From Candidatus Moanabacter tarae (GTDB taxonomy: Bacteria; Verrucomicrobiota; Verrucomicrobiia; Opitutales; UBA2987), in assembly GCA_003226295.1 (NCBI GenBank), contig CP029803.1, forward strand, positions 986,211 through 1,050,210: a stretch of DNA of 64,000 bases. The letters are read 5' to 3'. Made by a program: the position numbers and the translations under genes. The first letter of the stretch is position 1; every line of letters begins with the position of its first letter. Shown one piece after another: positions 37,775 to 46,728 of this stretch. The notes beneath the pieces were generated by a model. It made no database searches, was not told the DNA's origin, and saw nothing but the letters and a program-made list of their open reading frames with translations.

Positions 37775-38125
37775 CTAGAATGCCTTGGCTATAGCCAAAT
37801 ACACCGCCACAAACCCTAACAGAATCGATCCTAGCCATAAATACTTCCCAAACTCAGGTTTCCGGTTCGCTACCGCAATTGATCCTCCCAGAACCAACCA
37901 GATTCCAAGTTTAGCTACAGCCCAACCGGGAAACCCAAGTCCTAGCTTCCCCAGCATTCCAAAACCGCCAACCAGAACCAGAGTAAGCCCAATCCCATTG
38001 GTCATTCCCACCATCTTCTTTATTCTCTCCTCATTGGTCCCTAACATTCCATAGACAATGACTCCCCCGAGAGAGAGGAAGATCATCATAACTCCAACCA
38101 GATGAAGAATCCTGTAGAGGATCAT
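37775..38125 (-). CDS. Small four-helix membrane protein, unknown function
   Basis: 116 residues, almost entirely membrane: four hydrophobic segments (IMLH-like start LHLVGVMMIFLSLGGVIVYG; GIGLTLVLVGGFGMLG; VAKLGIWLVLGGSIAVA; WLGSILLGFVAVYLAI) with short charged loops. I do not recognise a family, though its topology resembles SirB- or copper-resistance-D-like fragments. It overlaps nothing and lies 16 bases downstream of the ferredoxin gene on the same strand, so it is possibly co-transcribed with it; a role as a membrane partner is conceivable but not shown. Confidence 0.65.
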   Translation of the reverse strand: MILYRILHLVGVMMIFLSLGGVIVYGMLGTNEERIKKMVGMTNGIGLTLVLVGGFGMLGKLGLGFPGWAVAKLGIWLVLGGSIAVANRKPEFGKYLWLGSILLGFVAVYLAIAKAF

Positions 38126-38141
38126 CTATAAATACTGCAAT

Positions 38142-38444
38142 CTATGCGGCGTCTGGATTAACGCAATTCGAAGCTTTAAGGGCCTCCTTTTCCTCATTTA
38201 GGACCGGAAGATCAGGTGCTCCATTAGCGTTCAGTTCAATCCACTCCTCCCACTCATCCGGAACGTCGCTATCCTGAAAAATAGCTTCCACAGGACACTC
38301 TGGGACACAGAGGTCGCAATCGATACAAGTATCAGGGTTTATATACAGCCTATCGTCAGCTTCGTGAAAAGCTTCAACCGGACAAACAGCAGCACAACTA
38401 GTGTATTTACAGTCAACGCAAGGGGCAGTGATTACGTATGCCAT
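38142..38444 (-). CDS. Ferredoxin with two iron-sulfur clusters (FdxA-like)
   Basis: 100-residue electron carrier. Two cysteine sets are visible: CVDCKYTSCAAVCP near residue 9 and CIDCDLCVPECP near residue 40. The first has the insertion typical of 7Fe ferredoxins, where one cluster is [3Fe-4S]; the second is a standard [4Fe-4S] motif. After residue 60 an acidic, Trp-containing C-terminal stretch (DEWEEWIELN) is typical of the FdxA-type. It is followed on the same strand by a small membrane protein gene. Confidence 0.92.
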   Translation of the reverse strand: MAYVITAPCVDCKYTSCAAVCPVEAFHEADDRLYINPDTCIDCDLCVPECPVEAIFQDSDVPDEWEEWIELNANGAPDLPVLNEEKEALKASNCVNPDAA

Positions 38445-38876
38445 AACAACTCTCCGTTTTCTTTAGATCACGCGGGTCAAATATTTAATCTTTGTAACTA
38501 TTGGGATTTGGTGTCTTCACCCAATAGGGACCAAAAGAATAATTAAAAGCAGTGTCGATTAAGGAACCTTCCAAGGAAGAGTCAAGAGGATAGGTTTCGA
38601 CACAAAAAGCATTTCATTCGAAAAATTGCTAAGATGGATAATAAAACGAAAGTCGATTTAATGCTAAATTCCAATTCTGAGGTAGAGTCAAAATCAGACC
38701 ACAATCCGACACGCGATCGGCAAACTCCATCGATTTGAACGGTATATTTAAAGTCAGGGAAAGACTGCTTTTTGGGCAACGGGGCATTACTATAGCTAGC
38801 TTGCTCGCTAACTATGAAAACCTAAGAGTCTCTGCTTGCCGAATGAGCTAGTCCACTGCCACTGTCTAAAGGACTG
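38445..38876. other. Intergenic stretch without a gene
   Basis: 432 bases between the ferredoxin start (minus) and the helicase start (plus). The only open frame of note, 38582-38779 on minus, has no ribosome site and no family resemblance I can support. I see no tRNA or clear terminator. It should hold two divergent promoters. Confidence 0.4.
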
Positions 38877-41342
38877 ATGGACAACTTCGAAACGAGTCTA
38901 AAACTTCCTGATCTTTGGCAGCAAGATGCAATCCGCCATCTTAGGGCTGGCCGCGATGTGGTGGTCGACGCACCAACCGGATCTGGGAAGACTTATATTT
39001 TGGAGCTTTTTCTCGAAGGAGGATATCGCCAAGATACAATTTTTACAGTACCCACAAGAGCTCTAGCAAATGACAAGCTCCTGGAATGGAGTAGCAGAAA
39101 CTGGGAAGTAGGGATCACAACAGGTGACCTGACTGAAAACATAGATGCCCCACTAGTTGTGGCGACATTAGAGACTCAGAAACGCCGGTTTCTAGATGGA
39201 GCTGGACCAGGATTACTCGTTGTGGACGAATTTCAAATGATCGGGGATCCAGCAAGGGGTGTCAACTATGAGCTTATAATCGCCATGGCACCCCAGACAA
39301 CTCAACTTTTACTGCTCAGCGGTACAGTTGCGAATCCCGGACATGTAGTTGACTGGTTAAAAAAGCTTGGCCGTGATCCAGTTCTCGTTTCAACATCAAA
39401 TAGACCTGTCCCGTTAGAGGAGGTGTACGTGGAAGCCCTTCCTAACCGAGTGCCCAAGCATATAAAGGGGTATTGGCCTCGGCTGGTAGCTAAAACATTG
39501 ATGGCAGACATGGGGCCCGTCCTAATTTTTGCCCCTAGACGCAAAGCTAGCGAATCAATCGCAAGAGAAATATCAGCTGCACTACCTATTGACCTACCTC
39601 TCGAATTAACCGCCGAGCAGAAAAGACTCGCAGGGCCAATCCTTTCCAAACTTCTACGGAATCGAATTTCCTTTCATCATAGTGGACTAACCTATCGCCA
39701 ACGAGCTGGTCTCGTAGAACCTCTTGCCAAAAATGGCCAACTGAGGGTTGTAGTTGCAACTACAGGATTAGCAGCCGGCATTAATTTTTCCCTTCGTTCT
39801 GTCTTCGTCACGGATCGGGAATATAGGGTGGGCGATCGTTATTTTGACATTAGACCCGACGAACTTCTTCAAATGTTTGGGCGTGCCGGCCGTCGCGGTC
39901 TGGACAGTAAGGGATTCATTCTCGCTGATCCCGGGAAACCTCGCCTCAAGGAAGGGCGACAACTACTTTTGAAACGAACAAATCAGATTGAGTGGCCAGC
40001 TCTTCTTTTTGTCATGCATTCAGCTATCGAGAAAAAAGAAAAGCCAGATAAAGCAGCAGCAGATTTAACGTCTCGACTATTCAGCAGCCTTGATATCCCG
40101 TTGGGTTTTGATGCATTCCTCAAGGACGCAAAGAACCGATGCCCAGTCGCGCCAGAACCAGAAAGTCGTCATGTCCGCCAATCCGTTATCGAAATTTTAA
40201 ACACTCAAGGAAAATGGGAACGGCGAAAACCTACCGTTCGTGACTCTCTTGGGAAAGCCCTCATATTTTATAAGCGTACTTGGATCCCCGCACTACAACA
40301 CCCCTCTACGGTGGCGGGAGTACGCATAGGAACTATCTGTAAACTAAGAGGAAAAAACACTATTCAATATGGAAGGGAGGTTTCTCTTTCCTTCATTGCG
40401 GACGACCTAACCAGTGGCGAACTTATTCTCACAAAGTGGCTCTATCGCGCTCTCCGAGAAAGAAAAAACGAACTTCGAATCAAGAACAGTATAAAACGTC
40501 ATAATTGGACCCTGAAAAGATTGGAACAAATTATCATTCCCCTTTTGCCAACACTTACGCACGGGGGAAGTTTAGACGAACTAGTGGAACGCAATGGTTT
40601 CATCAATGCTCGACTCGATTACTCTAAAGCAGAGGCCTACCTCTATGTCGATTCGGAGGGTAAATTCCTTCTTAATCCACCAGAACATAAAAAAAACGAA
40701 GAGTTCGATTTTTCCTTTCGTGAAGCATATACCGAAAGCCATAGCTTAGAGTCTCCAGTATCCTCTTGGTTTCAACTTGGACTAATCGATAATAAAGCTG
40801 TTCCTACAAGAAGAGGTGAAATTTTCAGCTTTTTTAATCGGGCAGAGGGGTTTGCCATCGCCACAGCACTTGAGGATCCAAACTACGATATCCCTGAAAT
40901 CATACAGCACATTGTTAATTTGCGGGCCGGGCATCGATTTACTGATTTTGAGTCTTACAGCAGTCGACTTGGGAATACCTGCCGTATTGCCTCTAATGGA
41001 GCGACTTATCCCGGTTATCTGGACAAAGGGAAACCTATCGACTACGGAGATGGAGCCGCTGAGATCTTGACCATGCATGATCAAGATCCATCAGGACTCG
41101 CTCAAGTTTGGAAAACCGAAATGCTCTCAGGTGACATAGAAAGAGTTAGACTAGAGTGGATAAGCTTATTGAATCAAATCACTCACTCTCCAAATCTCAA
41201 ATGGGACAGGTGGATGCAGTTCAAGAAAGAAGCTCAAAGGATACTCTCTAAATCCACAGCCAAGCCACCAATCTCCAACTTGCCGCCGCTACCCCTATCC
41301 CAAAAACAACGTTACCGCTGCGATCATGTATTAGGAAGATAA
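38877..41342 (+). CDS. Large DExH-type superfamily II helicase (Ski2/Suv3-like)
   Basis: 821-residue ATP-dependent helicase. Motif I is APTGSGKT at residues 32-39, preceded by a Q-motif-like LPDLWQQDAIRHL. Motif II is DEFQ near residue 116, followed by MIGDPARG, which resembles the DEIQM-x-xD of Suv3 RNA helicases rather than DEVH or DEIH. Motif III is LLSGTVAN. The second RecA domain contains HHSGLTYRQRAGLVEPL, VVATTGLAAGINF and motif VI QMFGRAGRRG, as in Ski2-like proteins. The C-terminal 400 residues have no obvious motif. RNA or DNA unwinding is expected; cellular role unknown. Starts at an ATG just after AAAGGACTG. Confidence 0.85.
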   Translation: MDNFETSLKLPDLWQQDAIRHLRAGRDVVVDAPTGSGKTYILELFLEGGYRQDTIFTVPTRALANDKLLEWSSRNWEVGITTGDLTENIDAPLVVATLETQKRRFLDGAGPGLLVVDEFQMIGDPARGVNYELIIAMAPQTTQLLLLSGTVANPGHVVDWLKKLGRDPVLVSTSNRPVPLEEVYVEALPNRVPKHIKGYWPRLVAKTLMADMGPVLIFAPRRKASESIAREISAALPIDLPLELTAEQKRLAGPILSKLLRNRISFHHSGLTYRQRAGLVEPLAKNGQLRVVVATTGLAAGINFSLRSVFVTDREYRVGDRYFDIRPDELLQMFGRAGRRGLDSKGFILADPGKPRLKEGRQLLLKRTNQIEWPALLFVMHSAIEKKEKPDKAAADLTSRLFSSLDIPLGFDAFLKDAKNRCPVAPEPESRHVRQSVIEILNTQGKWERRKPTVRDSLGKALIFYKRTWIPALQHPSTVAGVRIGTICKLRGKNTIQYGREVSLSFIADDLTSGELILTKWLYRALRERKNELRIKNSIKRHNWTLKRLEQIIIPLLPTLTHGGSLDELVERNGFINARLDYSKAEAYLYVDSEGKFLLNPPEHKKNEEFDFSFREAYTESHSLESPVSSWFQLGLIDNKAVPTRRGEIFSFFNRAEGFAIATALEDPNYDIPEIIQHIVNLRAGHRFTDFESYSSRLGNTCRIASNGATYPGYLDKGKPIDYGDGAAEILTMHDQDPSGLAQVWKTEMLSGDIERVRLEWISLLNQITHSPNLKWDRWMQFKKEAQRILSKSTAKPPISNLPPLPLSQKQRYRCDHVLGR

Positions 41343-41519
41343 TAGAGGTTAGCCCCAGAACTATATACCTGCATTCCCACCCTCCTCTTAGAATGCTGTT
41401 GTCGGTCAGTTTTCATAAAGTAAAAATCCTTCTATATCAGGTTTATATGGGAAAAGATTACTTCACTCTAGCATAACCATATAGATTGAATTGTCTGAAT
41501 TAAAAGATCAGATTAAACC

Positions 41520-41927
41520 ATGCCCCAAACAACCGATCGAACAAATTTCAAGCTCCCAATTTTTGTTGTCCACACTTCAAACGGGGAATCAGTTATCTCA
41601 TCTGGACGAATATCATACAAATACCTCCTTGATGGAATTTTCTTTCAAGAAGTTCGAATTTTAAAAGGAAGCCTTCATAAACCTCCCCACAACGCAGTTC
41701 CGGACAACCTCGGACCACTAACCCATATCCACACCGTTCTATCTGGGGGATTCACAATTTACTTTGGACCAGATGATGCCTCTCAACACTTTGGACTTAA
41801 CGATGTTGTGGCTTTCATAAACTTCAACGGAAGGGGTCACTCCTCTAGAGTCGATGGAGCCGGCTGCACTAGACTGTTTCAGACCCGACGTGGACTGATT
41901 AATCTGGAGAAGCTAGAGAAAATGTAA
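41520..41927 (+). CDS. Small cupin-like protein, unknown function
   Basis: 135 residues, mostly short beta strands. The central GPLTHIHTVLSGGFTIYFGPDD followed by DVVAFINFNGRGHSS has the look of a cupin: first motif G-x5-HxH-type (here HIH) and a second conserved turn with G and H, but the second motif is degenerate. It could bind a metal or a sugar. No signal peptide. It stands 177 bases after the helicase and is convergent with a dehydrogenase gene, so no context helps. Confidence 0.55.
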   Translation: MPQTTDRTNFKLPIFVVHTSNGESVISSGRISYKYLLDGIFFQEVRILKGSLHKPPHNAVPDNLGPLTHIHTVLSGGFTIYFGPDDASQHFGLNDVVAFINFNGRGHSSRVDGAGCTRLFQTRRGLINLEKLEKM

Positions 41928-42120
41928 GCGATACCGGTGTTCTCATTAAGATCAGCAAAAACTTTGAAGAACCAACTCAATCCGACTCTGGATCTAGATT
42001 TTGTGGTCACAGATATTACCGATCAGGAATCTAATCCATATTTCTCAAAGAAGAGAAAGTTCTCTCATCTTCCTCTTTTTCTATAATACTCTTTATAAAA
42101 CTTCAAACTTGAAGGCCTAT

Positions 42121-43119
42121 CTACCACTGCCAATTTCCTCCAAGCTCGCTGTTAATCACTGCTTTCTCCGGCCACTCTCCACGAGATAAGCTTATGATAC
42201 ATTGCGCAGCTTCGATTCCCATATTTTCGACAGCCAACTTATCACTTCCCGCGTGGTGGGGACTGAGGACAACATTATCAAGTTCAAAGATGGGATTATT
42301 TCGATTAGCCGGTTCTATTTCCAGGACATCTAGGCCAGCACCTGCGATTTTTTCCAATCGCAAGGCCTCTATGAGATCTTCTTCCACCACCAGACCACCT
42401 CGTGCCGTATTGATTAAGAACGCTCCGGTTTTCATCATCTCAAGAGAACCTCGATTGATCAAACCTTGGGTCTCTTCCGCCAAAGGACAGTGTAATGTAA
42501 TAAAATCAGACTGCCCCAAAAGCTCGTCCATCTCCACCAATTCGATCCCATATTCTGCTACAAACTCCTTGTCGGGAAATTTCTCGTTTGCAATCACCCG
42601 CATATCTAAACCAAGAGCCCGAACCGCGACATCTCTACCAATCCGACCTAAACCGACAATTCCTAATGTACTCCCTCTCAGCGGTACCATTGAAACTGTA
42701 GCCCACTCTCCTTTTCTCACCGATTTATCCGACCAGATAATCTTTCTTGCTACAGCGAAAATCAATGCAATCGCATGTTCAGCCACAGCCGCATGATTCG
42801 CAGTTGGAGTCACCGTCACTACGATATCGCATCCAGTCGCAGCCTTAATATCTACCTTATCAAAACCTACTCCTGCTCGTGCAATCACCCGCAACCCGTC
42901 GAGAGATTCGAGTAGATCGCGAGGATAGCTATCTCCCCAGGCTATGACCGCAGAGACACCTTCCAATTCAGAAATTGCTTCTTCTACGCTGCATATGCCA
43001 TTTGAGAAATTCGGATTCGAAGAGAACCTTACCTTGAATCCTGCCTCATCGAGAAGTTTCACAAACGGGGCATCGTAGTCATGATGCCTCCCTACTGTAC
43101 TCGCTAGTATTGTATCCAT
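42121..43119 (-). CDS. D-3-phosphoglycerate-dehydrogenase-like 2-hydroxyacid dehydrogenase
   Basis: 332-residue D-isomer-specific 2-hydroxyacid dehydrogenase. NAD site GLGRIG is at residues 156-161, the catalytic triad R240 (NTARGG), E269 (LEIEP) and H288 (SPHHAG). Unlike SerA it lacks a C-terminal ACT domain, so it need not act in serine synthesis. The gene lies 175 bases downstream of the FCD regulator on the same strand, next to the corrinoid module, and could be a member of the same regulon. The substrate is open (glyoxylate, hydroxypyruvate, other keto acids). Confidence 0.86.
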   Translation of the reverse strand: MDTILASTVGRHHDYDAPFVKLLDEAGFKVRFSSNPNFSNGICSVEEAISELEGVSAVIAWGDSYPRDLLESLDGLRVIARAGVGFDKVDIKAATGCDIVVTVTPTANHAAVAEHAIALIFAVARKIIWSDKSVRKGEWATVSMVPLRGSTLGIVGLGRIGRDVAVRALGLDMRVIANEKFPDKEFVAEYGIELVEMDELLGQSDFITLHCPLAEETQGLINRGSLEMMKTGAFLINTARGGLVVEEDLIEALRLEKIAGAGLDVLEIEPANRNNPIFELDNVVLSPHHAGSDKLAVENMGIEAAQCIISLSRGEWPEKAVINSELGGNWQW

Positions 43120-43294
43120 CAGTTGTTCGAAATCGGAAATTCAATTTATCGCATACTCATATCTTTATCACGTACTCAATACTCAAAAAACTAAGGAATT
43201 TCAATACAAAGGAATGATAGCCCTTAAGGTGTCAACAGGAACCCTCACCCTTCCCAGCCAATCTTGATAAGATTTACTCACCAATAACCTTGTG

Positions 43295-44089
43295 CTAAAG
43301 ATGCTTCCTTACATCTACACTGCTCGAAATAATATGCTGACTCATAGCTTCCCGTGCTTCCCCAGGATTTCTACTCTTAAGGGAATCGAGGATCCTTCGA
43401 TGTTGCATGAGAGTCAACTGCACTCGTTTCTGAACTTCTACGGTTGATGGATCCGCAAGTACACTCTTAATCCACTCTTTCAAATAGCCACGCGTCATCC
43501 GCGAAAGAGTTCCAATTATCGAATTCTGAGTGGCCCGCGCAATCAGCATGTGATACTGAAGATCGTACTCTAAGAAGCTTTCTAGCTGTTCAGTTGAATT
43601 CTCCATTCCTCCAAAGGCTACCTCAATATCCTCTAGGTCCACAGGCCTTGCTCGCTTAGCAGCCAAAAATGCTGCCTGAGTCTCTAGCATTAATCGGGTT
43701 TCCTCGAGGTCCTGGACCGTCTTCCGGTCAAACAGGAATCCCCATTGGAGGGTCCTATCAAGATAGTTTCTATTACTACATACAAATGTCCCCTTCCCAA
43801 CCTGGCCATCAAGGACACCCATCATTGTAAGAGATCTTAGAGCTTCCCGCAAAGAAGTTCTCCCAACGCCAAACCGCTTACACAACTCTCTCTCAGCCGG
43901 CAATCTCTCACCCGACTTAAGAACCTCACGGGAGATCAGATCGACGATCTGTTCCACAATTTCCCCGCTTAATGAAGACCTGGAAACCGGTTGAAGATCG
44001 TGCAACACCCCAGATTCCGTTAATTGGACTGACGACTGTTGTGTTTCCATCCTATAATTTTGCGATGTAAATTGGCCGACTGGATTCAA
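43295..44089 (-). CDS. GntR-family transcriptional regulator, FadR (FCD) type
   Basis: Up to 264 residues. The N-terminal winged helix-turn-helix is the pattern RLPAERELCKRFGVGRTSLR followed by MMGVLDGQVGKGTFV. The C-terminal FCD ligand domain includes EETRLMLETQAAFLAA, the conserved Asp/His positions in FLEYDLQYHMLIA and QHRRILDSL, and His near the end (SQHIIS) that typically bind a metal and a carboxylate ligand. The longest start is a TTG at 44089; an ATG 13 codons in (44050) is also possible. It is divergent from the methyl-transfer module, and a good FadR-type operator (44135-44155) sits between them, so it probably controls both itself and the module. Ligand unknown. Confidence 0.9.
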   Translation of the reverse strand: MNPVGQFTSQNYRMETQQSSVQLTESGVLHDLQPVSRSSLSGEIVEQIVDLISREVLKSGERLPAERELCKRFGVGRTSLREALRSLTMMGVLDGQVGKGTFVCSNRNYLDRTLQWGFLFDRKTVQDLEETRLMLETQAAFLAAKRARPVDLEDIEVAFGGMENSTEQLESFLEYDLQYHMLIARATQNSIIGTLSRMTRGYLKEWIKSVLADPSTVEVQKRVQLTLMQHRRILDSLKSRNPGEAREAMSQHIISSSVDVRKHL

Positions 44090-44134
44090 TATTTCACTTT
44101 ACTTCCTCTCAAGCTACATCTACCAATCCTAAGT

Positions 44135-44155
44135 GCTGATGGTCTGACCATTAGC
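44135..44155. promoter_or_regulatory. Candidate FadR-type operator
   Basis: The core ATGGTCTGACCAT at 44139-44151 is a perfect palindrome around one base. Including GCT (44135-44137) and AGC (44153-44155), it makes 10-base arms with a single mismatch. The core fits the FadR-subfamily half-site pattern TGGT-n-n-ACCA. It lies in the 124 bases between the FCD regulator and the 44214 gene, so it could repress both directions. Known family pattern plus placement; not tested. Confidence 0.6.
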
Positions 44156-44213
44156 CCATTCTCCGTAATTGCCGGTTAAGAGGCCTGAAGACAAGCAAAA
44201 AGGGAAACTGAAA

Positions 44214-44849
44214 ATGTCACGAATACTAAATATTGGAGAGAGAGTTGAATTGTTTCCGATGGATATTCATTTCCACGACATTTCCCTGGCGTTCTATCAG
44301 AAAGAAAAACAAAAAGGCACACGATATCTTATTCACAGCTACAGTAGGATAGAAGGAATTGATGATAGAATAACATTTGTCCGTGATTCCGCTAAGCTCT
44401 TAGGTGGCTTGGAATCTCAAGAAGATGGGTTGCTTTATTTCTCATGCGAATCTGAACATCTAGCAGGAGCAAAGAGGATTTTTCTTGAAGCCTGTAAAAT
44501 CGCCACTGGAGATAAAGTTCCCATGCTCCCCCTTGAAATAGACGATAAGAAAGCTGGATGCCGTATATTCATATCGAGTCTGGGAAATGGCGGCTATGAG
44601 GTTACTGCGGAAAAGAACAATGAAAAAGTAAACCGGAGAGTTGATTTAATTGCGCGAGGTCTAAGCAGACTAGGAGAAATGGAGCTGGATCCTTCTGTCC
44701 TTGGAAAAGTCACCTTCCCCTGCGGCCATCCCCATGATTCCCTAATTAGTTTGTTATTGAAAAGAGCTCCCAATGTTCGAGCTGTCTTACGTGAACAAGA
44801 AGCAGCCCTGACCCGAGGGATGCTAGCAGCACCTAGCCAGCAAAAATAG
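44214..44849 (+). CDS. Unknown protein, first gene of the methyl-transfer module
   Basis: 211-212 residues; I do not recognise a family. The frame opens earlier at a TTG (44169), but the ATG at 44214 has AGGGAA twelve bases before it and gives MSRILNIGERVELFPMD. No signal peptide or membrane segment. A His-rich patch IHFHDIS near residue 18 and CGHPHD near residue 175 could bind a metal or be catalytic. The rest is mixed helix and strand with no known motif. It lies 40 bases before the UroD-type methyltransferase on the same strand, so it probably belongs to the same transcript. It could be the substrate-specific partner or an unrecognised enzyme; I do not assign a function. Confidence 0.7.
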   Translation: MSRILNIGERVELFPMDIHFHDISLAFYQKEKQKGTRYLIHSYSRIEGIDDRITFVRDSAKLLGGLESQEDGLLYFSCESEHLAGAKRIFLEACKIATGDKVPMLPLEIDDKKAGCRIFISSLGNGGYEVTAEKNNEKVNRRVDLIARGLSRLGEMELDPSVLGKVTFPCGHPHDSLISLLLKRAPNVRAVLREQEAALTRGMLAAPSQQK

Positions 44850-44889
44850 AAATTAAGACAGTTATTAAAAACTTATCAGATTGGTACAA

Positions 44890-45939
44890 ATGACGACCAA
44901 ATCCGAAAATATTCTCCCCATGACAAGTCGTGAGCGGGTGCTAGCCGCACTCCAGCGAAAACCCGTAGATCGTACACCATGTTGCAATCCGACTTCTTTG
45001 GCCACTGTTGAGTTAATGGATTTAGTCGATGCGCCATTCCCTCAGGCCAACAGGGAACCGGAAATGATGGCTCGATTAGCAGCAACCGGACATACCGAGT
45101 TGGGTTTCGATACGATAATGCCTGTCTTCTCGATAATCCAGGAATCTTCGGCCCTTGGCTGTAAAATTCAATGGGAGCAAAAGGACAATTGGCCCACTGT
45201 TAGGATGCGGGAGCCTATCTATTTAGAACCCGAAGATATAAAAATTCCTTCTGATTTTCTTACTCATCAGGATACTCGGTGCGTTCTAGAATCCATTCGA
45301 ATTCTCCGTCGCGAGTTTGGTGATGAAGTTGCTATAATTGGGAAGACCATGGGACCTTGGTCGCTCGCTTACCACTGCTTTGGAGTGGAGCCTTTTCTTC
45401 TTCTCTCCCTAGACGATCCCGGCAGAACCATGCTATGTCTAGACAAATTAAAAAAGGCGACAATCGAGTTTGGGGTGGCCCAGATTGAAGCTGGTGCGGA
45501 TGCCCTTACCCTGCCGGATCATGCCACAGGCGACCTGGTAAGTGGCGAATACTACGAACGCTTTCTTAAGGACTTGCACACCGAATTCGTCGAACGAATT
45601 CCGATTCCTCTTATCCTGCATATTTGCGGCCGAACCGTCGATCGAATGGGCTTCATCGCTCAGACTGGTATGGCTGCCTTTCATTATGATTCAAAGAACA
45701 AACCAAATGAATCAATGGATGCAGTTAGAGACGGAATCGCCTTGGTAGGGAACATCAATAACCCTGAAACCCTATTTTCAAAAGGACCAGAGGAAGTAAG
45801 AGAGGAAGTCACCCAGAATCTTGAAGCTGGAGTTCAAATGATTGGGCCTGAGTGTGCAATACCGCTACAAACCTCAATAGAAAATCTCAAAGAAATACCG
45901 ATATCGGTAAAGAACTGGCACCAACACCATGCCGCCTAG
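44890..45939 (+). CDS. UroD/MtaA-family corrinoid methyltransferase
   Basis: About 349-residue TIM-barrel protein of the uroporphyrinogen-decarboxylase-like methyltransferase family (MtaA, MtbA, CmuA). The zinc site HxC...C is visible: H244 and C246 in LILHICG, and C322 in IGPECAIP, as in MtaA-type enzymes, so it is a methyltransferase rather than a heme-pathway decarboxylase. Start ATG 44890 (a TTG three codons earlier and an ATG at 44920 are alternatives). It is 24 bases before the corrinoid protein gene. It either takes the methyl group from the donor and loads the corrinoid, or unloads it to a thiol or THF. Here I favour donor side, as a separate MtrH-like protein is present. Confidence 0.88.
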   Translation: MTTKSENILPMTSRERVLAALQRKPVDRTPCCNPTSLATVELMDLVDAPFPQANREPEMMARLAATGHTELGFDTIMPVFSIIQESSALGCKIQWEQKDNWPTVRMREPIYLEPEDIKIPSDFLTHQDTRCVLESIRILRREFGDEVAIIGKTMGPWSLAYHCFGVEPFLLLSLDDPGRTMLCLDKLKKATIEFGVAQIEAGADALTLPDHATGDLVSGEYYERFLKDLHTEFVERIPIPLILHICGRTVDRMGFIAQTGMAAFHYDSKNKPNESMDAVRDGIALVGNINNPETLFSKGPEEVREEVTQNLEAGVQMIGPECAIPLQTSIENLKEIPISVKNWHQHHAA

Positions 45940-45963
45940 TAATCTAAAATCCTAAATACTATC

Positions 45964-46728
45964 ATGCCAGAAATCTCGGACATCGAAAACGAATTTATTC
46001 GTGACGAAATTGAAGAATTTATCGAGCGACCGGATGAAATTGAGAGGACTGTCAGCACTTTTGCTAAAGCGCGTCCCGAAATGCAAACAATAGCAGCTGC
46101 TCTTATCGACGGAGACAACCATACGGTTGATCAGTTAACCCGCAAAGCTCTAGACTCGGGAATCGCGGCTTTAGAAGTGATGGACTTCGGCCTAATCGCT
46201 GGGATGGGAATTGTTGGAATAAAATTTAGAGAAAATTTCATCTTTGTTCCCGAAGTTCTGGCCTGCGCACGTGCAATGAAAGCCGGAATGACCCACATCG
46301 AACCCATACTTTCAGCATCGGGAATCGAGCCAGTTGGAACTGTCGTTATGGGTACAGTTAAAGGCGATCTCCACGATATTGGGAAAAACCTTTGCATTAT
46401 GATGTTGCGAGGGGCTGGATTCGTTGTCCACGATTTAGGTGTAGATACCTCGTTTGATGAGTTCATGGAAGCCGTAGAAGAACATGAAGCACGACTTATG
46501 GGAATGTCTGCTCTTCTTACAACCACTATGCCCTACATGGGCACTACCATAGAAGCATTCATCGACGAAGACATCCGTGACGACGTTAAGATAATGGTCG
46601 GAGGAGCACCAGTAACCCAGGAATTCGCAGATGACATGGGAGCAGATGGTTATGGGAAGGATGCACTGGCCTGTGTAGAGCTAGCAAAATCCCTGCTTGA
46701 TGAAGCAGCAAGAGATACCAGCTTGTAA
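45964..46728 (+). CDS. Corrinoid (cobalamin-binding) methyl-carrier protein
   Basis: 254 residues. An N-terminal helical cap domain (about residues 40-118, ALIDGDNHTVDQLTRKAL and FVPEVLACARAMKAGM) is followed by the Rossmann B12-binding domain with the lower-ligand motif DLHDIG at 135-140 (H137), and the SALLTTTM and GGAPV loops. This matches MtbC/MttC-type carriers. Residues 1-40 are an acidic N-terminal extension. Its stop overlaps the start of the next gene by one base (TAATG). It should cycle between Co(I) and methyl-Co(III) between the methyltransferases of this module. Confidence 0.95.
   Translation: MPEISDIENEFIRDEIEEFIERPDEIERTVSTFAKARPEMQTIAAALIDGDNHTVDQLTRKALDSGIAALEVMDFGLIAGMGIVGIKFRENFIFVPEVLACARAMKAGMTHIEPILSASGIEPVGTVVMGTVKGDLHDIGKNLCIMMLRGAGFVVHDLGVDTSFDEFMEAVEEHEARLMGMSALLTTTMPYMGTTIEAFIDEDIRDDVKIMVGGAPVTQEFADDMGADGYGKDALACVELAKSLLDEAARDTSL

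Noticed and set aside
38582-38779. 65-residue minus-strand frame in the ferredoxin/helicase gap
   Set aside because: No ribosome site, no family resemblance; most likely chance.
44090-44213. Possible cobalamin riboswitch before the corrinoid module
   Set aside because: The region is too short (124 bases) and no B12-box-like sequence is visible; a FadR-type operator explains the site better.
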